A DNA stretch of 64,000 nucleotides. Source: Daphnia carinata. Taxonomy: Eukaryota; Arthropoda; Branchiopoda; Diplostraca; Daphniidae. The translations under genes were made by a program, and so were the position numbers. The stretch is taken from positions 9,111,367-9,175,366 of the forward strand of contig NC_081339.1 in the NCBI RefSeq assembly GCF_022539665.2. Reading direction: 5' to 3'. Under the pieces are notes generated by a model, which made no database searches, had not been told where the DNA came from, and saw only the letters and a list, made by a program, of their open reading frames with translations. Below are positions 57,164-64,000 of this stretch, piece after piece (the stretch's first letter is position 1; the number at the start of each line of letters is the position of its first letter).

Positions 57164-57304
57164 AACACTAGTTTGTAGTCACGAGAATGGTAAATGACAG
57201 CAATCTTCTCTTCTATCGTAGTCTGTTAATTTTTTTTTAGTGTCTCATTGGACGATTGGAATTTTAAGCTGGGACTCCAATTGAGTGAAATAGTGTTATT
57301 TAAC

Positions 57305-57387
57305 ACCAGGTTGGCCGAGTGGTTAAGGCGCCGGACTTAAGTTCTGGTCTCTGTATAGAAACGTGAGTTCGATCCTCACACCTTGTA
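57305..57387 (+). tRNA. tRNA-Leu (TAA), right arm
   Basis: 83 nt, anticodon TAA, stem CCGGA/TCTGG, long variable arm, T arm GTGAG-TTCGATC-CTCAC perfect, one mismatch in the acceptor. It is the best-preserved tRNA of the array. Confidence 0.8.
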
Positions 57388-57975
57388 ACAACGAGTTCAC
57401 AGTCAAGAAAATAGCAAATGACAGCAAAATTCTTTTCTTTCGTAGTCGGTTCATTCTTCGGAGTGAGCTGGGAGGGCGATTGGAAGTCACCTGGGTTCCA
57501 GGAATATGTACTATTCATTGTACGAATCTATCTTATCAGATTGCAGGCTGGATATGCAGAATACTTGCTGCAAGATGTCCACCAAGTATGGTTGAAGGTG
57601 CATGCTTGAGTTATCGCAAATTATTTAATTGCATTTGTTATTTTTTTAATAGCCCCTTGTACCATCCACATTCATTACGTTATTAGTCGAATGAAATCCT
57701 GAACCCGAAAATAGTTTGATCTTCAATGTTTTTTATCCCACCTTTATTGCATATGACGGTGCGGCAAAAAATCCTTAAGGTGTTCCGTTCCACGGCTAAC
57801 GGGTCGTTCCTGGTGTCCAATAAAATACCAACTCAATTGGGAGGTTCGTCCCCAAATATTGAAATAGTTCGAAATAGAACTCATCGTTTCAGCGATATGT
57901 TACCTGCACACTAATGTTACTGTATACACTTTGGTTTAGAGATTACCACATACAGTCGGGACTGAGTATCGCCAA
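57388..57975. other. Right-arm sequence without a recognised gene
   Basis: Mirror of about 15620-16212; short open frames only. Confidence 0.4.
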
Positions 57976-59045
57976 GCCAGACAACACGCCTGGTTTTTTT
58001 TTCGGGATAAGAGCCGTCTTTTCGAAACCGAATTGTAGGACCGGAAAAAGACAGCTTTTATCAGGCCCAGACTGGTTCTTTTTTGCCAAAACGTGCGGTC
58101 CGAACCGCAATAAAAGATACGTTTTTCGACCTTACGCGGTTCAAAACGCTGTGAAAAAGACGGCTTTTACTGGGCCGAAATCAGGCTTTTTAACCAAAGT
58201 ACACATGGTCTGAAACCCAGACAACACGCCTGGTTTTTTCCGGGATAAAAGCCGTCCTAAAAACCTTATATAGGACCGGAAAAAGAAAGCTTTTATCGGT
58301 CCCAAACTAGGCACATTTCACGACTTTATACGTTTTGAAACCCTGTGAAAAAGACGGATTTATGCCTTATCAAAAAGTTTACGAGAATCAAGCTATTGAA
58401 ATAAGTGTAAGCTAAAATAAAGGGAGTCAGGAAAACATATACATTAATTTAGCATAAGAAATGCTCCAAACAAGCATTAGTTATGATAGGACTTAAATAT
58501 CAAATAATTCATTTCCTTAAAAAATTTTAAAATCATACCTCAGTTTGGAAAATTTTAGCATAATTGGGTTAATTACATTTGATGGGAACTAGGGTTTACT
58601 TTAATTTCGACTACATCTTTATGTTTTTAAAATCCTGTTTGGGATCTGTTGTCGAAAAAAACTTAAGTATTTTCCTACATTTCTGTTAAATTGCTCGGAA
58701 ATACTAGCATTATCATGTGTAGAATGGTCTAGTGGAAAGAGTATCTGAAAGTAGTGCGGGAGACCCGAGTTCGATTCCAGCCACACTTTGCCTTTAATGT
58801 ACGGGCGGTCAAAAAACTTTTATTAGCCCAATAAAAGACGTCTTTGGGCCTGACCAAAAGACGTCTTTAGGACCACGTCACGGTACAAGAACCCTACAAA
58901 AGACCGTTTATAACCCAGGTTTGGCTGTCATAAATACCAGAATTAGTCGATTTTTGGCCCATTCTGGGACGTTTTTAATACGGTATGCACCGTCCCGTTG
59001 ACTAGGAAAAAAGACGTCTTAAAGACGGAAAGGTGCTGTCTGGGA
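57976..59045. mobile_element. MITE with CCAGACA ends, carrying a tRNA-like sequence
   Basis: A 1.07 kb insertion absent from the left arm, where TATCGCCAA runs directly into AGGTACGCC. The left end reads GCCAGACAACACGCC and the right end, inverted, CCCAGACAGCACC. The interior has repeated TTTTATCGG/CCGGAAAAAG blocks, an internal second copy of the left end at about 58209, and AAAAGACGTCTTTNGG palindromes at 58830-58870 and 59010-59030. No transposase. Possible 2-3 bp duplication (AA). Confidence 0.75.
58720..58792 (+). pseudogene. tRNA-derived sequence inside the MITE
   Basis: Contains an A-box-like TGGTCTAGTGG and a B-box-like GAGTTCGATTCC at the correct spacing, with flanks GTGTAG and CCACAC that could pair. 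It resembles tRNA-Glu or tRNA-Gly type sequences. The anticodon arm is poor, so it is probably a tRNA-derived promoter fragment as in SINEs. Confidence 0.5.
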
Positions 59046-59098
59046 AAGGTACGCCATACTTCTCGACGGATTCAGCGTGCAAGAATTACTCCTTTGTT

Positions 59099-59596
59099 TC
59101 TCTGTTTTACCAAAGACCAAGCGATAATGGGACCAACTTGGTCACAGCCGGCAAAAACTTCGCCAAGCCTTTAGGAAATGACCAAACTATACGGAAAAAT
59201 ACATGGTGTTTGTTACAAAATCGAATGACATTTTTCTCACCCACATAGACCGCATTTGGGAGAGTGCGAAGAAAATCCTGCAATCCTGTACCATGAAATT
59301 TGGCATAGGGAATCGGCTAGTTACCGTCGAGTCTTAAGAACAGTCGTCGCCGAAGTAACAGCCCTTCTGAATGCGCGGCAACTGATCCATCTTAGCATGG
59401 ACCCGGAAGACCCTGATCCGTTAATGCTAAACCAGTTTCTTTATAGCGGAGTTCGTCCATAAGATATTGGCATATTCTTCAAAAATTTACCAGCGCCCGG
59501 TGACCTGCCTCTGTATTCTTCAACGATACGATTTATGCGTTCTGGGAAGTTTCCAAGAAGAAGATGTGCAGTGTGGAGTGGCAACTCGACTGAATG
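59099..59596 (+). pseudogene. BEL/Pao integrase fragment, right arm only
   Basis: Broken frames contain SDNGTNLVTAGKNFAKP (integrase core) and, in another frame, RIWESAKKILQSCTMK, VTALLNARQLIHLSMDP and DPLMLNQFLYSG, the Pao integrase C-terminal pattern. It is a different BEL lineage from the left-arm element. The left arm lacks this 0.5 kb, by deletion there or insertion here. Confidence 0.7.
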
Positions 59597-59865
59597 TAAT
59601 ATTTTATCTGGTGCTTTTTTAAAAGTATAAATTGAAATACAATTATACTTGAAACAGGCTGTAAAAATTAAACTGTAACAAAACCTGAAAAAAAAACTAT
59701 AAAAAATGAAATACCATTTTATTGTTCGAATAATATACTTAACATCATGTTTGAACCAATCTTTGTTTTGGAATTCATGTCTTACAAAAGCCTTCAAATC
59801 GCGTTTCCTGGGACTTCACCAACAATATATTTAGTTTCCGATGCAACAAATATTTAACCTTCAAC
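59597..59865. other. Right-arm sequence between BEL fragment and hAT end
   Basis: Mirror of about 15303-15565. A Lys-rich open frame on the minus strand (AFVRHEFQNKDWFKHDVKYI) is shared with the left arm but unrecognised. Confidence 0.35.
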
Positions 59866-61310
59866 TAGAATGGGAAGCGATACTCTGAAGGAATATCGGT
59901 ATCGTGGTACCGAATTTTCGAAAAAAATCGCGATACTATTTTGAAGTATTGCACACATTACTGATACCGATACTTTTATTTTAATCAACGCAATCTAGGA
60001 TTGAAAGCTTTTACCAAGGTAATATTCCGATAGACCAGTCAATATTTCAGATATCCCCGTTTATGGGACTTATGCTTTGATTTACCAGTTGATCATTTAG
60101 TTTTTTGCAACCAATAATTAAAATACATTAACAGTATATTGTTCTTTCATTTTCTTTATTCTTTTTTCGTATTGCAAATCATTGTTTGCTTTTCAAAGCA
60201 ACATTTCTTCAAAATTTGTATCGGAAAGACGATTTTTGTTGGGCAAAAAATGCTCCCTTCGGCACTGAAAAGCTTTTCGACTGAAGCCGAGAAGACAATG
60301 GTGCGTCACATTTAATAAATATCAAATTTAATGAATAATATTTAGTCAAGCTCAAAATACCATTTGACGGATCTGCTAAGAAAACAGCAACTTCACCGCA
60401 ATTATCTTTAGAAGTTGAAATGCTGATTCTCAGAAAAAAAAATTTCTTCCTTTTGATATGAACAATAATAATATACATGACGACACTTTTACCCGAAGCT
60501 AGTTCTTGAGCGAACTTTTGATAATTCTTCTCAAGTTTCTTACAGCAGATGACTTGCCAGTCTCGTCTAACCAATTCAGCTTGATGTTCATGTGAGCAAG
60601 AGCAGAGAGAACTAGTTCACAGTCTTTAAAGAAACGAGAAAAAAGAGTTTCAAGTGCTGACAATAGAAGAAATATATGATTTACAATGAAAGATACCACC
60701 GTTTTCTTTTAAAACAATGGTCTACTTTTTCAAAATAGTTGATGTTTGAAGTAGGTATCCTGTGGACACTTTCAAGTCCGATTGAAAGACATCTAGCGCT
60801 TCTACTAGTGGCCTCATGGTCGTCACATATTCCTTGATGCAATCTTTCTCCGTATTGGATTTTGAAGCTCTCGAAAACATACTTCAAATCTTGTTTTTTA
60901 TTCTTTATAAAATAGTTAACTATTTCAACTGCATCAAAGAAAGCATTCCAGCGCGTTGCAGTAAGAATGATGAACATTAAGAATTTTGCATCAATGACAT
61001 AGGATGACTTGGAGCTCCTGCTTTGTTTGTTACAAAGAATTTCAGTTTTCCTTCTGTGCATTCCTTTAGTTTTTTTCACTTTTGGTTTCAAATTTTCAAA
61101 AGCAGGTTTAATGTGTAGCTAGCGCATCGGTGATGAGTGTGAAGAGAGTAAATATCGTGGGCGCTTCCCTTTTCCTATTAAGTAAACGAAGAATTTTATG
61201 GATGTTGTCGGGCTGTGATAGATACAACGTTCTTTTCTGGCGATCTGCCAGAAATTCCTCTTGATGATGACGTAAATACAGGCTTCGATCAGAAGTGCTT
61301 GGACGAAGTC
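59866..61310 (-). mobile_element. hAT transposon remnant, right arm
   Basis: Minus-strand broken frames carry hAT transposase features: TRWNAFFDAVEIVNYF, an EALDVFQ-type region, LVLSALAHMNIKLNWLDETG and a C-terminal dimerisation-like stretch (SLTKYYSLNLIFIKCDAPL). Beyond the 3' end are GATAC subterminal repeats and a CTAGAATGGGAAG terminus near 59866. It is uninterrupted here, whereas the left copy contains the BEL element. It retains about 350 bp (60917-61274) missing from the left copy. Confidence 0.7.
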
Positions 61311-62458
61311 CAAATTTCCTTAGGAAAGTGTCGAAAGTGTGATTCCATATTCGATATGCCTATTTAATGCGGTATAAGCATTTGTGCAAACGACAGTTCA
61401 AATCCTCCTGTCCCGCAGAACAAACACTTCCGGTTGTTGTCAATAGATCTCTTCGTTTGACTGCCAGTAGAGGAAAGCAGCCTTCACATCCAGTTAAGAC
61501 ATTTTCAGATTGTGAACCCAACATGCGCGGATGCGCAAAGGGTAAGGCGGTGAGCGTGTTCTTATTGTTGGAGATACTGATATGCTGTCGTTTGGTAGAG
61601 TTGGATTGGGTTCCTTCTCCAGAACTGGGATATCTTCTTGGATTGAGACGTCTGACGGAATGGGCTCGTGTGGTGGCTCAGGATCAATGTCAATTCCCCC
61701 TGCAACCTGGGGCATTACATCTTCTCTTGTATTATTTGGGGACCTGTTTTTGGTCTTCTTTGAGTGTAGATATTAAGAGTTTTATAAAATAGTCAGGTGA
61801 ATTTCCCTTCTCAGCGCTGCGGTGGAAATCTAGTGTGGGTGAAGTTGCTCGTCGAATATGATTTCCCGGCTGATTTTTTTCCTTCTAGTGGCAGGGTGCC
61901 AAAACGGTATACCTTTTTGGTAAGGGAGTATCCTACGAAGAAACATATGAGGCCCTTGCAGTCTAGCTTGCTGCGGTCAGCTTTTGCAATATGAATATAT
62001 GCTGTGATTTCAAAAATGCGCAAGTGTGGTATGTTCGGTTTTGTGTGGTGCCACATTTGGTATGGAGTAACTAATGATGTAAACAAGTGGCTGGTAAATT
62101 CTCCACCGTAATCGGACCCAAGTGTGTGGACAACGTGACCGGTTTCATTGCGGAGTAGACTTACGTATTCTATGAAGAGATCTGCTGTCTCGGAATTCCG
62201 CTTCATGAAGTAGGCTGTGTGGCATCCACTGAAGTCATCAGTGAAAATTATGAAGAAACGCCAACCGCTTCTTGTCTGTACGTGCGTAGGGCCACATACG
62301 TCTGAATGAATTTGTTGTTCGACTTCATAGGCTCTTGTCCTACCGACACGAAAAAGGGATCTCTGCCTTTTTCCGGACATACAACCAAGACAGGGCTGCG
62401 TTGGAGTGATGTTGTTGGCTGGTAGTATGAAGCCATCTACTGCATGATTGGATGACAT
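61311..62458 (-). mobile_element. Copia-type retrotransposon remnant (right arm copy)
   Basis: Minus-strand open frame 62458-61811 (215 codons) with integrase motifs HSDVCGP, FTDDFSG and SDYGGEF and the PYQMW block, extending further (ICFFVGYSLTKKVYRF) than the left copy. It then has the acidic linker (61494-61715) and reverse-transcriptase traces. There are many substitutions relative to the left copy, for example CLGCMSGKRQ versus CVGCISGKRE. Confidence 0.8.
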
Positions 62459-63239
62459 TTCTTAGATTACAATAAAGAGTTTTTGTTATAAAATGGAAAG
62501 TTAATCTGATTTGATGCTCGGTCATGTAAATTAAAATAAACAACATCGACAGTTATGGAATTACTTGTTAAACAAGGAAATCGTTTCTCATTTAAAGGAA
62601 ATAATTCTCCTTCACCGTGCGCATTTTCAATTGACTTCGCCTATGATGATTAATTAACTATTTTATATCCAAATATCTCGAAATAATTGCATGCCCTTTC
62701 TAAACTCAATCTATGAAATGATACCAATGCTTCTTATGTTTCAACAACATCCACACGACAGTAATTGAATTCTTGTTAAACAAGGAAAACGTTTCTCATT
62801 TCAAGGAAGTTATTCTCCTTCAGTGTTCCATTTTTAATTATCTTCGCTTAAGATGATTATTTAACAAATTTATTTCTAAATATCTCGAAATAATTGCTTG
62901 CCTTTTTCAACTCATCCCATGAGATGATACCAATGCATCTTATGTTTAAAGGGGGCACCCAGGTTTGAACTTGGGACCCTACGATCTGCAGTCGTATGCT
63001 CTACCTAGTGAAGCAATGAACAATCAGAAAGATAAGATTCCTGTTAGAAAATAGAATATTTCGTTATTTGATGAATATCCGACAGGTAGCATTGCGATGG
63101 CCAGCTTACCTCATCTTTTATGGCATTGGCGTTTTCTGTTCGCTTTAACTATTCAGTCACCTTTCTCTTTCGCGTTAGTATACAGTATTAGAATAGAGAG
63201 TATTTGCTCCAAAATGGCAAGTTAATCTGATATGATGCT
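62459..63239 (-). repeat. Tandem tRNA-Cys-containing repeat, right arm
   Basis: Inverted counterpart of 2642-3747. One unit (about 62760-63239) retains a damaged tRNA-Cys; the other (62459-62759) has lost the tRNA region. Confidence 0.75.
62950..63009 (-). pseudogene. tRNA-Cys (GCA) missing its 5' part
   Basis: The T arm, anticodon arm (anticodon GCA) and 3' acceptor strand are present. A deletion of about 20 bp removed the 5' acceptor strand and half of the D arm (TAGAGC is directly preceded by flank). Confidence 0.75.
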
Positions 63240-63253
63240 TGTTGTAGACGCTT

Positions 63254-64000
63254 GGCCTCTTGACGAAGTGGCGACTGCGGGAACGAGCGGTGAAAACCAG
63301 TGAAATGGACTCTCGTCAGTCGGGTGGGTTGTATACTTCTGTGGTAGTAACCATCCAACTTGGGGCAAAGCTGGAAAAGTCTGGGACACTACGGCCTGCG
63401 GAGGTGGTTTAGCCGAATACTGTAAAAATGGTGAAAAATGTGGAGGAGCTGGGCTGCGTTCTCGCTGTGCATTGATCGCTCGGCGGGTTCTCCTGAAGTT
63501 TCGCCCATCTAGGGTGTGGACTACATACGAATGGGGATCTGCATATACCTTTGTAACATTACCTGGAATCCACTTTCTGGAAACGCGAACTCGTACCGTC
63601 TTCCCGACGGACAAAACGACACCACGGGTGGTGGGGAAACTGCCATGGTTGAATGACGCTGCTGCATTGCTTTTCTGTAACTGCTGCTAGACGGTAGGCG
63701 TACTAACGACCCTGGGCTGGAGTGCGGAGGGGATGTAAGGAAATGCGCCACGGAAGTGGCGGCTCTGTAGGAGGACGGCGGGTGAGGGAAGAGTTGAGAA
63801 CACGTGTGTTCAGCGAATTACGTTAAGGACATACCACGCCTTTTTCACGTCGTCTAGCATTTTTACGAGGCGTTGTTTCACCGTCTGTACGGTTCTCTCG
63901 GCCAACCCATTTGACTGGGGGTATTTTGGGGTGTGTTGAATGCCCTTGGAGGCACAATAGCGCCGGAACTCTGCACTCCCGTATTGGGGTCCATTGTCGG
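63254..64000 (-). pseudogene. Gypsy-type integrase fragment, running off the window
   Basis: At the window end the minus strand reads DNGPQYGSAEFRRYCA and YPQSNGLAERTVQTVK, the second Asp and the Glu of a Gypsy integrase core. After a frame break and stop near 63815 it continues, in the frame 63614-63222, with a C-terminal integrase domain (VGKTVRVRVSRKWIPGNV, SYVVHTLDGRNFRRTRR). It ends where the palindrome begins, so the palindrome boundary may have cut this element. No LTR seen. Confidence 0.8.

Larger units (their letters stand above)
46829..63253. repeat. Right arm of giant inverted repeat (palindrome)
   Basis: Reverse complement of the left arm, beginning ATGTGAATTGAG at 46829 and ending GTTGTAGACGCTT at about 63253. 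It lacks the BEL and Pack-MULE-like insertions and has its own MITE (57976-59045) and BEL integrase fragment (59099-59596). Confidence 0.95.

Overview
This is eukaryotic, arthropod DNA, most likely from a branchiopod crustacean such as Daphnia. It has GT-AG introns of 60-90 bp, an arthropod long-wavelength rhabdomeric opsin, Tyr/Thr-rich and Pro-rich secreted-protein genes, and a dense mix of BEL/Pao, Gypsy, Copia, hAT and MITE-type elements. The species call is an inference from gene and repeat content.

The organising structure is a very large inverted repeat. The left arm (about 2617-31274) and right arm (about 46829-63253) are reverse complements around a 15.6 kb unique spacer. Each arm carries, from the spacer outward: a signal-peptide/Pro-rich gene, a small secreted ORF, coiled-coil remnants, a synaptojanin-like pseudogene, an intact-looking five-coding-exon opsin, a 228 bp repeat, a tandem set of tRNA-Leu(TAA) copies, hAT and Copia remnants, and tandem units containing tRNA-Cys(GCA). 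Predicted peptides of the inner arms are nearly or completely identical. The outer arms differ by several percent, which suggests arm-to-arm gene conversion of the inner part.

The arms differ by clean insertions. The left arm alone holds a 9.3 kb BEL/Pao element (5537-14871) with 309 bp LTRs and a GCCTT duplication. It also holds a 4.49 kb Pack-MULE-like element (16444-20934) with a 10 bp target duplication, which carries several exons and introns of a JADE/rhinoceros-type PHD gene. The right arm alone holds a 1.07 kb CCAGACA-ended MITE (57976-59045) and a 0.5 kb BEL integrase fragment. One short patch of six clustered differences inside the two opsins looks like ectopic conversion from another opsin.

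The spacer (31275-46828) holds an exon of a T-type (Cav3) calcium channel split by two separate insertions: a young Gypsy element with an intact 1427-codon ORF, and a TA-flanked MITE. It also holds a decayed Tyr/Thr-rich gene and a large decayed SecA-like ATPase gene on the minus strand, whose N-terminus stops at the right-arm boundary. Outside the palindrome are an envelope-like remnant with a candidate LTR (1-2235) and a Gypsy integrase fragment (about 63254-64000).

The BEL element has two unusual parts: a separate RG-repeat ORF upstream of gag, and, between that ORF and gag, an array of five or six CTCF-like motifs spaced 77-84 bp apart, resembling in layout the insulator of Drosophila gypsy.
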